From Polytrichum commune (lineage: Eukaryota; Streptophyta; Polytrichopsida; Polytrichales; Polytrichaceae): 64,000 nt of DNA. Both the position numbers and the translations under genes were made by a program. This document shows, one piece after another, positions 11,579-23,115 of this stretch. Under the pieces are notes generated by a model. It was not told the origin of the DNA, did no database searches, and saw only the letters and a list, made by a program, of their open reading frames with translations. The first letter of the stretch is position 1, and each line of letters begins with the position of its first letter. The stretch spans positions 15,525,001 to 15,589,000 of the forward strand of contig OX485807.1 in NCBI GenBank assembly GCA_950295325.1, read 5' to 3'.

Positions 11579-12735
11579 CCGTACGTTAAGGGCAGCTTCG
11601 GCGCTCTCTTGCCGAATAATTATTAAAAGTAAAAAAACAGTGTTCGGCGGGAAAAAACAAATTACTAAAAATTTCAGCATTTAAAATAGTTTAATAATGC
11701 AATTTCGGCATACATCCAAGAAGTTATTACCTAACGGTAAACAAGAATGTTTATTCACGATTTCACAATTTGTGTGAAGAGTTTACAAAAGATATAAATC
11801 TTTCACGATTTTGTGAAGAGTTGAGAATGCTCTGTGCTTTATACAAGTAGAGTGGAGTTGTGTTCAACAATGCATATGGGATATGTAAAGTTTGAGGTGA
11901 AGCACCTAGTTAGACTTCATTTTTATAACACGCATAACTTTTGCATAGAGTCTTCAAATGACATAAAATTTGTTGGAGGTGAAAGATTACTTGATTTCTA
12001 AACTTTTCTTAGAGCAACAAAATTCCAAAAAAGTTGATCTTCTATGCACAAATGAGCTTCGAAAAACTGTTATGAACGCATGTTAATTTTTTGATCTTTA
12101 CACGGCTGCAATGTTTTGTCCATATCTTTTGCATAAAGATTTATTTTGACACAAAACTTGTTGGGGGTGGAAGATTACTTGATTTCTAAACTTTTCTTAG
12201 AGCAACAAAATTCCAAAAAAGTTGATCTTCTATGCACAAATGAGCTCCGAAAAACTGTTATGAACGCATTTTAATTTTTTGATCTTTACACGGCTGCAAT
12301 TTTTTGTCCATATCTTTTGCATAAAGATTTATTTTGACACAAAACTTGTTGGGGGTGGAAGATTACTTGATTTCTCAACTTTTGTTAGTTGGACAAAATT
12401 CTATAAAACTTCATCTTCTATGCTCAATTGGACTCCAAAAAATTGTGTACAACACATTTGAAAAGCCTCACTTAGAGTCTTGCTACTTCTTAACCCATAT
12501 TCTTTGTGGACTAATGTAAGTGAGCTTGATTACAAAATGAGCACCTTCTCTCCATCAGAATTCATATATGCTTCCAGTGTAAGTAAAATTCTAGTGAGAA
12601 GTTAAAATTTCTTACTTTTCGGCAATTTTGAAAATTAATTAATTTTATATTCAGCAAAAAATGTCAATGATTTTCCAAAATTTTCGGCGTCTATTTTTAG
12701 AATTATTTTGTGCCGAAGCTGCCCTTAACGTACGG
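11579..12735. mobile_element. 1157 bp non-autonomous DNA transposon, perfect 24 bp TIRs
   Basis: The ends are perfect 24 bp inverted repeats starting CCGTACGTTAAGGGCAGCTT and ending at TTCGGC. They are flanked on both sides by the identical 7 bp TAAACTA (11572-11578 and 12736-12742), read as the target duplication. TTCGGC-type motifs recur just inside each end, in the style of subterminal transposase sites. The centre is a three-copy 188 bp tandem array. No transposase frame is present, so mobility would need an autonomous relative. The superfamily is not clear: 7 bp is unusual among the common plant families. Confidence 0.88.
11930..12490 (+). repeat. Three tandem ~188 bp units inside the TIR element
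   Basis: Each unit contains a variant of CATATCTTTTGCATAAAG, then GGGGTGGAAGATTACTTGATTTC, then TTGATCTTCTATGCAC. Units start near 11933, 12121 and 12309. The second unit resembles each neighbour closely, the first and third less so. Confidence 0.85.
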
Positions 12736-13226
12736 TAAACTACACAAGCAAGTCTACATGAATCAACCTCACCAACAATCATCCAGTGTTGAGATTTTTA
12801 ATTTCAGGAAATAATACATGTGTGATTTTTGAGGTTTTTAATTTCAACAAATACCACATAAGTGATTTATGGGACTTTTGTGCATAACGATACTCAATTG
12901 ATGAGTTATGTTCAGTTGTCCTGACTTCAAATTCAATCTAAGGCAACGGAATTTTGCCATCTGGAGTCTTTGTTATCAAATCTACTACTAGGCCCATGAA
13001 CACAACTCATCAGCTAAGTAATGTTATCTGAGGCTACAAAAAAGAGGGAAAAAAATTGTAAAAAAAATGAGGTTGGATAAGGGTGAGTTACCATGTAGGT
13101 TGCTCGCCCACTAAATTCTAGAAAATAATGGATTGGAGGTTTTCTCATGTAGATAAGCACAAGCCGCCAACCAACCACATTCTAGTGGCCTATTAGAATA
13201 TTGAGGGTTGTGGACACGGGCCGCGA

Positions 13227-13663
13227 CTCTAATTTGTCTACTTAGTGTGGGTTGCCATATGGAGTTACGCATTGCTATAACATTATATTGAGAGTACCAA
13301 TTTCTACCCAAATAACAATAAGTACACTAAATATGATATTTAGTGTTGCTTACTTTTTGGAATTACGCAATGCTATATCTATCTATTGTATATCTCATAT
13401 TTTACCAACAAATGTTAAATTGATTGTTTGGGCGTTATAGAACACTAACAACTTTACTTAGTAAAAAAAACTACATCAATAATTTAAAAATAGCATTGTG
13501 TAAATCTTAATAGTAAGTGACACTAAAGATCATATTGAGTGTAGTCAGTATGCACAACGAAGAATATGATGCAACTTAGTTGGTAAAATTGATACTCTTA
13601 TCAAAATGTTATAGCAATGCATAACTCCAAATGGTAACCCACAATAATTAGACACTAATAGTG
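13227..13663. mobile_element. MITE family A, copy 1
   Basis: Long terminal inverted repeats of about 50 bp: GTGTGGGTTGCCATATGGAG on the left mirrors CCAAATGGTAACCCACA on the right, each followed by a TTACGCATTGCTATAACAT-like stretch. The outermost bases are degenerate. The complete copy at 40698-41080 shows ends CACTAAATTGTCC. It is split by another MITE at 13325-13541. Confidence 0.75.
13325..13541. mobile_element. MITE family B inserted in family A, TA target
   Basis: A 217 bp element with CACTAAATATGATATTTAGTG at the left and a matching inverted right end (CACTCAATATGATCTTTAGTG), flanked by TA (13323-13324 and 13542-13543). The homologous position in the family A copy near 40790 reads CATAAGTAGTTAGTATGCAC with no insert. 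That is a related empty site and fixes both boundaries and the TA duplication, as in Tc1/mariner-type MITEs. Confidence 0.85.
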
Positions 13664-13687
13664 TAGACTACCATGTGCCCATTAAAG

Positions 13688-13710
13688 TTTTTTTTTTTTT
13701 TTTTTTTTTT
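13688..13710 (+). repeat. Poly-T tract (~23)
   Basis: A run of T directly follows the right end of the family A MITE. It could be a retro-tail of a decayed insertion. No target duplication was found. Confidence 0.9.
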
Positions 13711-13779
13711 ACCTACAAGTGCCGGTCACCAAAAAAACTGCAGGCCGGTTTTGGAGGAGGAGATTTCAACCAATGTTGG

Positions 13780-14075
13780 ACCGGTATATAGGTGAATGCA
13801 TGGTATCAACGATCAAAAATATTGATATTCGGTGGGTCTGTCAAGGTGAGAGAATCTTTGTAAACATGAGTTATCATTTGAGTCAATACCATTCTAAATC
13901 ATATTGATACTAGGGTGATATTATGTAGGTATGAAAGTTCTTGCATGGTATAGAGACTTGAATGGTATAAAAAACAAAAATACCATCAAATACCTACTAG
14001 TATCAAAAAGTGTGAAATCCTCATTATAGATACCCAAATGGTATCTATAAAAGACAATACCAATCTAATACTATT
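13780..14075. repeat. GGTATC/GATACC-rich interspersed repeat, copy 1
   Basis: Contains many copies of GGTATC or ATACCAT and shares, in opposite orientation, the block TTGGACCGGTATATAGGTGA...CATGGTATCAA with the copy at 56500-56860 in an FO synthase intron. Non-coding. Confidence 0.6.
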
Positions 14076-14134
14076 TTAAACCTAGATGAGGAGGTTAGTA
14101 TGTGAGATTAGATTTGAAAAGATGAGAGTAGCTA

Positions 14135-14491
14135 CACTAAAAAGTCCTATTACTATGGGCCACAGTAATTTTCTAGAGCCCACACTACCCATAATGAGTA
14201 TTAGTGTGGGTCACATTATTTTTCAACCCACATCTAAGTTTCTAGTAGAAAATTATCGTGGGCCACAGTAATTGTTTTCCTAGAAAATTAATGTGGGTGA
14301 TTATTTTATTTTGTGCTACTATTGTCCTATAATTAATATTCCATGTATTGGTTAAAAGTATTTATGAAGACTTAGGGGACAACCCGAGGTCTTGGACCCA
14401 CATTAATTCCACCTTGACTAGAAAATTAGTGTGGTCCACGCTAATCATTTCCATCCTAATTTTCCACCCACACTAATAGGACTATTTAGTG
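14135..14491. mobile_element. MITE family C with a related empty site, TA target
   Basis: A 357 bp element with ends CACTAAAAAGTCCTATTA and inverted CACTAAATAGTCCTATTA, flanked by TA (14133-14134 and 14492-14493). The paralogous sequence at 23450-23485 reads GAGTAGCTACTTGGCACATA with no insert. Removing the element plus one TA restores exactly that length. The ends resemble those of families A and B, suggesting one superfamily. Confidence 0.88.
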
Positions 14492-15008
14492 TAGTCGGCA
14501 CATACGAACCCTACCCCATTATACTTCATCCACATTTGGGTGGGGTTATCCTTATTCCCACTAGAATTTGGTGGGAGAGCAGCCGCCCACATGAGAAACT
14601 CACCCTTAAGGAACCTTGACTTTTGTATGAAAACATGAATGTGTCAAGTGAAACTTTGAAATTACCAATGTAAAATCCAATAGCAAACCCTAACCTCCTT
14701 AATATCACACCTGTGGCAACCAAAGTGCACATGATACTAAGGAGGTTTGCAATGTTAACACGAATGCTTGATAATATATAGTTAGTGTAGCATGTGACAT
14801 TTTGGAATAACACAAAGTCAACATTTCAATACTGACAATAATGACAATGATGACAACGTGATGCGTGCTAGCATGTGTTTTGAATTCTTCACCGGATCAC
14901 TTTAATGTCAAAACCCATCATATACACGCGAAGTTTCAAGATATAAGAAAGGAGTGGCATTATGGAGGTTCGGTGTATTTGGCCTATGAAGAACACCCTA
15001 TAGTCTAA

Positions 15009-15556
15009 GGGCCACTTCACACACGAGCCAAGAGCCATGACCATGAAAGTGTGAGAGCCCAAAAGAAAGTGTCCAAAGGCCATCCCAAGACACCTCCAAA
15101 ATCATCTAGTGTGGTCATGGACCCTCAAATGTATTGTGAAGCCACATGTGACCGTCCTCTGACTTCCAACTCAGACCATAGTGTACGGTTGGATCAGGCC
15201 CTTAACCAAATGGTATTTAAAAAAAAAATTATCCATGCAGTCCCTCACGCATGATAAAATAGAATAAATCAACGGTTGTGAACGTTTGGAGTGCTATGGT
15301 CTCCTAGTTTTGTGTTAGGCCTGCCTCCAAGAGATGGTCTTTGAAGATAGTCCAGGTGACCATGAAACATGATCCATTCGATGCCATGTAGGAATCCATG
15401 TAGACTTTACATCCATCTTGCATTCACATATACACTCCGTTGGTCCCTCAAGCGTAGTGTGAAGTAGCGAACTTGGACCGGCTCCGCCTTTTCCACCAAT
15501 GAGAGTGCTTGAAGTGTAATGGTCATGGGCTCTCAGTCTCGTGTGTGGAGTGGCCC
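15009..15556. mobile_element. PIF/Harbinger-like MITE, TAA duplication, copy 1
   Basis: TIRs begin GGGCCACTTCACACACGAG and GGGCCACTCCACACACGAG (inverted) and are flanked by TAA on both sides. The GGGCC terminus and TWA target are those of Tourist/PIF elements. Same family as 24393-24972. Confidence 0.82.
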
Positions 15557-16051
15557 TAACTTAAGTTACACTGCAAAACATTAGCCGAGGTGGTCTGTGG
15601 ATTTCTCTGACACTTTGGATAGAATTTGTGCTGCATGCGACACAATCGTTTCAGAAGGAGAAGAAATTTCAAAAAATTAAAATTATTCCTCTCAAATTGA
15701 ATGATCGGCCTTGAGCGAATGACGAGCATTGATCGAGACCTCGACTTTTACGAATGATTTCCTAGCTTAAATTTTGTCAATGGTCCCGGTTTAAAGTTGC
15801 ACCAAGACAAGACAATTGGCAGCCCGTGACAATGTCAAAGTTCCATCCACAAGGACCATGCCTAGCTTTTGAAAGTAAGATATATATTATGCTAAACTTG
15901 CAAGACTCTGATGATGATAAGACCTAAATTTTAGAATATACTTTTTCCCCTCAATCAGCATGAGAATCGGATCGCCGGCCCCAAGGGAGAGAGAATGAAG
16001 AAATCGTTGCCAATGCATGGAGAGAATCGACCGCCTAGTTAGTTAAAGATG

Positions 16052-16500
16052 AACCGGTTGAGTTTGTTTGTTTTTTTGTTTGTTTTTTGAGACAGAAGGC
16101 CGATAGGCCAACACCAAAGCACAGGATGCAGTTGACCACCTGGCAAGTTTTCCGTCAAGTAGAGAGGAGATTTCACAACCGGGATTCGAACCGCCAACCT
16201 CTTCCTTGAGATTTGGGTATCTCTCCACCATCATCCGGTAGTTTAAGGTCATCTCGGACCATAACCGGTTGAGTTTGAGAAACAATCGCTTGAAGTTCAT
16301 GAAGATTACCCATGATTTTTAGAGGAATATGTGGAATATACCTCGAGCTAAAAAAAGGAAGCCCGAAAGTTCACATCATGTAACCGGTTGGACTTGGAAA
16401 CATTAGGGTTTTGATTGATCATGCTCAAAAATTTCCGTGGACACTGGAATTAATACATACAAGCATACCTCTCATCCATCCAATAGTTAAAAAAAACAAA
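16052..16500. mobile_element. TIR repeat family G, copy interrupted by a SINE
   Basis: The arm GATGAACCGGTTGAGTTTGAG...CTTGAAGTTCA...TGGAATATACC matches one arm of the palindromic element at 50871-51370. The other arm is incomplete. The SINE at 16067-16262 interrupts it near its left end. Confidence 0.6.
16067..16262 (-). mobile_element. tRNA-derived SINE with perfect 15 bp target duplication
   Basis: Flanked by two identical copies of AACCGGTTGAGTTTG (16052-16066 and 16263-16277). On the minus strand it runs from GTCCGAGATGACC through a perfect pol III B box GGTTCGAATCC (near 16190) to a tail of A and CAAA repeats. The 196 bp length and A-rich tail fit a SINE moved by an L1-like LINE. Its A box is weak and no tRNA cloverleaf can be drawn, so it is not a tRNA gene. 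It sits inside an older TIR repeat, which gives a relative age. Confidence 0.88.
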
Positions 16501-16560
16501 ACCATGTTCCCTTTCTGATTTGTGGTTGGTTCATCTTGGTGACTTGGACTAGACTGATGC

Positions 16561-17072
16561 ATGCCCCCTCCCCACCTGGCTTTAGCTAAGCCTAAAAGTT
16601 GGTTCTAAAAACATGGCCTTCACACCATCGGCATTATCTTGTCCCGAGCCTGGTTGGCAAATGACATGGCATGGTTTAGAAGTGGAGGTTTTAAACCTCG
16701 AGCACCGACCCTCCCAACGGTATCTAGACATGAGGCAAGAATGCAGGACCTTTAAAAGCGTCGCCTCCCACCCTTGCGATTGGTTGCTATGAGGGCACAA
16801 GGAGCTCCATTAACATAAACCGATGGTAAGATAGATGAGTAGTAAGGCATTTGGGGATGGGACAAAAACTACCCAAGAACATTCATTGCTTGGTAGATCA
16901 AACAATGAACATGTGTGAAAGCTACCTAACTAAAACCTACTTGAAAATCTCTAGAGCAAGTTCTTGTAAGTGCATTGGGATAGCCGGATGCCTCCGCTAT
17001 AACCAAGGGAGCTTTACCCGGGTTTTAAGAAGAACTTTCGTTATTTGGTAAAGTCAGGTGGGGAGGGGGCAT
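16561..17072. mobile_element. ~512 bp TIR element, ends ATGCCCCCTCCCC
   Basis: The left end ATGCCCCCTCCCCACCTGGC is mirrored by the inverted right end (ATGCCCCCTCCCCACCTGAC). No coding capacity. The target duplication may be AT or absent. Confidence 0.7.
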
Positions 17073-19961
17073 AAGTTGGGGTCTTTAGAGCTAATTCCGG
17101 TGTCAAATAAGATTAAATAATAGTAACATACTACTTCAAGGCTTTCATGTTGGATGAATGAGAGGCTCTCTCTCTCTCTCTCTCGGCCCCGAATTGGCAT
17201 GCATGCAAATGTGTTTTGAGGTGGGCGGGTCTTACTTATTTGGTTATTTTATGTTGTTTGCTCAATGTATGATGAACGGGCTCAAGTTCATGTTGGTGCA
17301 AGAACTTCGATCCAAGTTTTCTTTCTTTCTTTCTTTCTTTTTGTATGTGTTGTATGCTACCTTATGTCGCTCGCATTCACAAGGTTGAACATTATGTGTG
17401 TGTTTGCAAATGTATATGAAGAAGCCAAGATCAATTCCAAAAAGTTTTGAGGTCAGTCTTGCATTGTTATAAATTTTGGTACAAAATTGAACACATTCAT
17501 TTGCAAGGAGTAACTAAAGAATGATCACCAAGGGGAACTTAATCTTGCATTATTATGATTACCAAAGTCCATTGACTATTGAGCCACAAGAAAGTCACAT
17601 AAGACCCCCTCCAATTACTCCAACCTCTTTTAAACACATGTCTTTATAGCGTCCGTTTCTTAGTACATTTTCACCTAACCATCCACCACTCAAATACAAA
17701 TATCCAATTAAGATAAGTACTCGAATTAAGTGCACTTACTCATTCTCCAAGAGCAAGTTTTTAATTTGTTTTCTTTCTATTCTCTCTCTGCATGATAAGA
17801 GGGAGATAGAAGAGACTAGACATGTGTCTTGAACACATGTTCAAGAGAGATTCAACTGTACTTTCAATTTTATTAACTACTCTACACTCAATAGTCAACA
17901 CACTTTGGGGGAGAGGGGACGGTGCGACTATCCAACCATGTAAGGAATCAACACACGTGTACTTCGGATAAGCATAACCAAATTAGGAGATTTCCAAATT
18001 TTGTTGATGTTTTAACGTATATCTACTAATAGAACACAAAATCTAAGGACATAAACCCTAATCAATAGAAGACGGAAAACAACAAAAAGTGACCACATAA
18101 AACTTGCATACCGTAAGAGTAAGTACTAAACGTAGATGGAAGAATTCCCTCTTGTAAAGCCAGGAGTGGCTTGAGGATTGGCTCAAACAAGTTTACGGGA
18201 CCCCATGTGAAATGGTGAGTCCCATCTTTCATGATCTTAATGGTTGAAATTGCATGAATTGACCTCAAGTGACTTGGGTTTTAGGACTTGGGACCATATG
18301 TGAACCGCCCCCCAGTATTGAGCAAGACTCAATTGGTTACACTAAATACAATTTATTTATTTAGTGTAGTGAGATTGTACCAGCCCATGTATCGTATTGT
18401 AAGGTAGGAAACCGAAACATGTAATTGACCACTATTGGTGCACTAGACTAGGGGTGGAATGATTCTTGTGTGGGACCCAAAATGGCTGATTGTAAAAGTG
18501 ACAGCCCAGAAAGCATGTGATGATGCAATGATTTGCCGGATAGGTGTTTGTTTCACACCACTTGCGCATCACTTTTGGGTGCCATTGATTAATTCACCAG
18601 TTTGTGTGTGCATTCGTATGCAAAGTAAGATATTCTAGACGCTCATATTAAGAAGACTCCAATGTACAAGCATGAGGTTTGACTCAGTTGCCTCTTTGGG
18701 GAAAAACGCAGCTAATTACTAACAAAGAATGAAATTACGAAACAACTTGCATTCCTCATCATTTCCTCTACTCCATCTCTGAGGAAATATCACACAAATT
18801 TCATGCCGAATCAGCTTTAGTTTCACCGTTTCCGTATATCTACCCTTAAAGTGAACTTATTTCATGAAAGCCTGGTGCCAGAGAATGATGAGGAAGAGCC
18901 TTCACGGAACAAAAATGAAATGAAATGTCATTGTGAGGTAGTTGCCTTGTCAGCAGCCAGCAGGGCAAGCTTATCCTCTCTCTCTCTCTCTCTCTCTCTC
19001 CTAAAGGCGGCTTTAACTTACATGAGGAGTCAAGGCAGGGCTGATTTTTCACAAAGTTTTTGCCCGTCCATGTCCAAAAACCTTGAATTGAAAGGCAAAA
19101 AAAAATTGCAACCCGTCCCACAAGAGGTATAAATAAGTCTCTTACAATGTTGGTAAATTTTTTTAAAAAAAAAAACAAAAGACAAAAAAATTGAAAGATG
19201 TCAACATGTGATTGGTTGCACTTGGAAACAATAGGATCTTGACAAAGCATGCCTTCAATGTTCATCAGTTATATGTCTTTTGCTGTCGATTCTCATCTTT
19301 CTAGTACACCCCATTCTAGATTTTGTGGTTGATGAATTAATGTATGCAGGTGAATCAAGCACTTCAAAATTGATATTTTGATTGGGTATTAGTGGTTTGA
19401 TTGCATTATGCTTATATTCACATGTCGTATATGACATATTGTAACTGATATTTGTACCATTTATTTTTTTGGGAAAAAATTACCAAATAAATTGTTATTT
19501 TTAAAACCCGTCCAAAGTGAATTTTACACGTCCAAAAACCGGTTCATTTTCTAAGAACCCGTCCATTGGAAATGTTTTTTTTTATGAGCATGTCCCTGGA
19601 TATGTTAGGGACCTTGTGAAAAATCACCACTGAGTCAAGGCCTTCAAAATATGAAGCCGATTCACACGAAATATCGACTCGGGCCAAGAAGGGGGAGGAA
19701 TTTCTGACACAACGCAAGGAAACAAATCGGCTGTCCATTTTGGTCCGTTCCAGTTCTCTTCTTTCGGATTGTGTCATGGTTTATTGTTTTTAGTAGATAA
19801 GTATATAATTTTCAGCTCATTAGAATGTGAATTTGACAGAATGGCCTCACCTCGATCACGTAACATGTCTTGGGGTTGATTTAGTGGGTTGGACGTTCAA
19901 GGATTTGCACATGTCAGAGTCCCTTGATTTCGCCTTGAGTCCTCACCTAAAGCGGGCATAA
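17073..19961. other. Gene-free stretch with microsatellites
   Basis: No coding gene recognised. It holds (CT)n runs at about 17166-17184 and 18978-19000, a (TTTC)n run near 17318-17340, and at 18190-18306 a fragment matching the left half of the MITE at 23847 in inverse orientation. Segments around 17560-18020 resemble sequence near 39340-39860 and may be remains of one old repeat. Confidence 0.5.
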
Positions 19962-20536
19962 GGGGTTGTTTACAGCATGGACCGTGAAGTTGTCCCAAGG
20001 CCCTGTAAAATTTGTGATTGGTTGTTGAACTCGTCTCGGGACCACTTTAGTTTCCACTAAGGAAAAAAAAATATATCAGTGTGACCATGGAGTTTGTGGT
20101 CCCCAAAAGACATATTTTAAGGCCTACATTATCCATTGACATGGTCCAACATGTTTTGCGGTGAGGGAGGCAAAAGAGGTGGTATGGTAGGAAAAAACAA
20201 GGGCCCATGGCTAAAAATGATGTTTTAATAAAATTTTAATGAGATCTTTTTTGAGGAAGAGAAGATGAATATAAGAGAAGACAAGAGAACGGTCAAACTT
20301 GAATTTTTTTTCAAAACTGCCCTTTTTGGGTATGTATTAAAAAAATTGGCACATTTACTTTTAGTGCATGGTCATTCCTCTTGGTTCACATTCAGTTTAC
20401 ACCTAGTGAAGGGCCCAAAGGCTTCGTAAATTGATTTTTTAAGAATCGGATCATGGATGTTGGACCATCAAATCGGACCATGAAAGAAGGCCATCTTCCA
20501 TGGTTTGATTTCATGGTCCATGGTGTAAACTGGCCC
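19962..20536. mobile_element. PIF/Harbinger-like MITE, GTTTACA-type ends
   Basis: The left end GGGGTTGTTTACAGCATGGACC is mirrored by inverted GGGCCAGTTTACACCATGGACC, with flanks TAA and TTA. Related to the element at 58949-59350. Confidence 0.65.
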
Positions 20537-20923
20537 TTAGTAGGGCTCGCATTGCATTCCGTGTGTCATCCACTCAACCCACCTTAAGTTTTAATATTAC
20601 CAATGCTTCCGTGTTCAAAAGTTAATCAATCACCTCTTCCAATCATTTCACACTTCCGAGTGACCAAGTATGGCAGAAGAAGAACTCCGGTCTCAGACAA
20701 AGAGGCCGAAGTGAATAAAATGTTTGTTCGTAAAACATCCTTGGCCACACCCTATGGCAATGGCATTAGATGTAAAACTACTTCACCCCTTGTAGGGAGT
20801 AGACACTACATTAGTGACTAATAGTCTTTACCAGTAGCCGGTAACATGTGCTTTCAATAGCGGTAGTTATCGTGGCACTACTACCGGGGGGGGAGGGGAT
20901 ATCGGGTTTGTGAGTATTTTAGT

Positions 20924-23115
20924 TATGCTAGGTTGTGTAGGTTTGTGATAGGTTGTCTATTTTCTAGCTGCCTTTTATGAATTAATATTGAGTGTGCATA
21001 TTGTATGGCAATTATGTTGATTTGTTTAAATGTACTTTTTATTTTCGTGGTAGGGAGTTTAAATTTTGTTTCTAGTTCTTTCATTGATGGGATGTGAGTT
21101 GTGGCTCTTGCACCTGCGGCAAATACCATAAGTGGTGCTACATTCCATCCTCTCGCTATGACATTGTTGATGAGCAGTTGATATTTTGTGGTTTCTCTCT
21201 CTCGAGTTTCTGCAATAAATTTGTCGTTACAATATGTAAATTCTGTAAATTGTATGTTGATTTCTGGTGTAGGGGATTCTGGTGGCGGATCATCGTATGG
21301 GTGACCTATGATGCATAATATGTCAGGTTTAAACCTAGCGTTATAATGGTACCTTTGGGCACCGCACATGCACGGCAATAGCCATGTTGGTACTGTGTTT
21401 TCTTGGGGGAATCCATTATATGTCCATGCGTTCATAAGTGTGTAACGTCTTGATATTTCCCATACCGCTTTGTTATGCCTCCTTGTTATTAGCGCATGGA
21501 TGTGTTGTTGTTTGCATTTAAGGAGTACATGTAACCGTGTATATGCATTTGATGAGTTACAGATAGGGCATGTTACCTTTGCCCGGTGGGTACTGGCCCA
21601 TTGTCAAGACGAACAGACACTCTATTCACGCCGGCCTTGAAAGAGGACCGGAGTTTCTATCTATCTATCTAGGGCATGTATTTGGTGGGTATGCTTCTCT
21701 ACCAAAGAAGAGTTGTTTCCGAGCATGTCCCATATATTGTCCAGTTCATAATTTTATTAGGCACGTTTGTTGTTTATCTGTAATGGTAGGGTTTTTCCAA
21801 AAGTCATTTGATAATACTTTGTCGATATCTTTGTTGTCGAGCCATTTATGTAATTGATGTGTTTGATTTGCTACAATTTCTAGGTTATGCCTTTTATCAT
21901 ATTTAAGGACATATATTCCAAGGTGCCGAATGGAGCCTTTGTCTGGTGTTTCTTGCATTGAGTGCCACCAATCTTTTTGGAGGTAGTATGGTGTAGGGTG
22001 TGCATGTTCATATGTTGCTACAACATCTCTATGATCTAGTCGCAACCCAATTTGGCTAGTGTGTCTGCTCGTTCATTTCCATGTTCGTGTGGGCTTTGAC
22101 TTTATGAAAATGTGGTGGTTTGTGTGCAGGATTATAGCAATTTAATTGTAGATTCGAGTACTTTCTTATTTGGGTGGTTGTTATGTAGGGTTGGGTGTTT
22201 GATTTGTGTATTTAATAGGTATAGGACATTGAGGCAGTTTGTGAAGATATGTGTTGGTTCATCACGATTTGTGATAGTGAGGAGACGGAGGGTGTGGTGT
22301 ATAGCCAGCATTTATGCTCGTAGTATGTTTTGGAGCCCTAGTAGCCTTTCTGCAATCTTGAGATTTTTAAAAGGGTCGTATATGCCATATCTTGCCTTTT
22401 CTCGTTTCCAGTGTTCGTGAGTTGTTTCTTTAGGTGATATGAACGACCCATCTATGTAATAACAAAATTGCGGTTGGTATTTGAGGGGTAGACATTTGTC
22501 TAGATTGGTGATTAGTGGGATACTAGTGGTTTGGGTGATAGGTGGATGGGGAGGGTATGTAAGTTGAGACCATTTCGTACTACAGTTTACTGGGGTGTTT
22601 ATTGGTGTAGGTGGTGCAATTTTGGAAAACATTGCAGTTATTTCTAGGTTGTTCCCAGTGACGTCCATTTGGTGGGTATATTCCCTTGATCCAATGGGTG
22701 TGGTCTTGTGGTGTATGCATAGTATACGAATAGAATGGCTTTTTGTTCTTGGTTCAATTCTTAATTCCAGTGGTATTGTTGGCTTGTCGTATATAATGGT
22801 ATCAGCCTTGAAGTGTGTGATGATGTGTGAATCCAGGAAGGGGCCATCGTGGGGGTTAAAGTTGTGGTACCGGTTTGGGTCTATTGTTACGAGTATTGTA
22901 GTTGTGTCTGAGTTATTTTTGGCTACAAGTCTAGCCCAGTGGAGGGTTTGTTGGGCTTCGTTTTTTGTATGTGGGTGGGCATATCCGTTTCCTTTCCATT
23001 TGTGTTGGAATGCTATTCCTATTGATCCAAATACTCTATCCCAAGGAAATGGGGAGGAAAATTGTCGGAGTGTGGTAGGGCATGATATTGGAGACGAAAA
23101 GTATGGCAAGGGAAG
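20924..23115 (-). pseudogene. 5'-truncated, frameshifted LINE ORF2 remnant
   Basis: Only the 3' part of a non-LTR retrotransposon polyprotein remains. Reading the minus strand: 23109-22312 is open for 265 codons and ends in an RNase H start (YYIDGSFI near 22455, then LQNILRA with its acidic partner lost at a stop). After a frame change come CLNVLYLLNTQIKHP and HKVKAHTN (22300-22070), matching later RNase H blocks. A further frame change precedes 22045-21746. A CCHC finger of the zf-RVT type (CPIC, H, KC) lies near 21590-21540, followed by an open C-terminal tail to 20923. The reverse transcriptase and endonuclease are missing. Several frameshifts and stops make it inactive. Confidence 0.7.

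Larger units (their letters stand above)
13079..14608. mobile_element. ~1.5 kb TIR element hosting nested MITEs
   Basis: The left end AAGGGTGAGTTACCATGTAG...CCCACTAAATTCTAG pairs with the inverted right end CTAGAATTTGGTGGGAG...ACTCACCCTT. A second, shorter copy of the same family lies at 23285-23545. The interior has been invaded by the elements at 13227-13663 (itself carrying 13325-13541) and 14135-14491, and by a GGTATC-rich repeat at 13780-14075. No transposase frame. Confidence 0.65.

Noticed and set aside
16180-16200. GGTTCGAATCC looked like a tRNA T-arm on the minus strand
   Set aside because: No acceptor or anticodon stems can be paired, while the A-rich tail and 15 bp target duplication identify a SINE.
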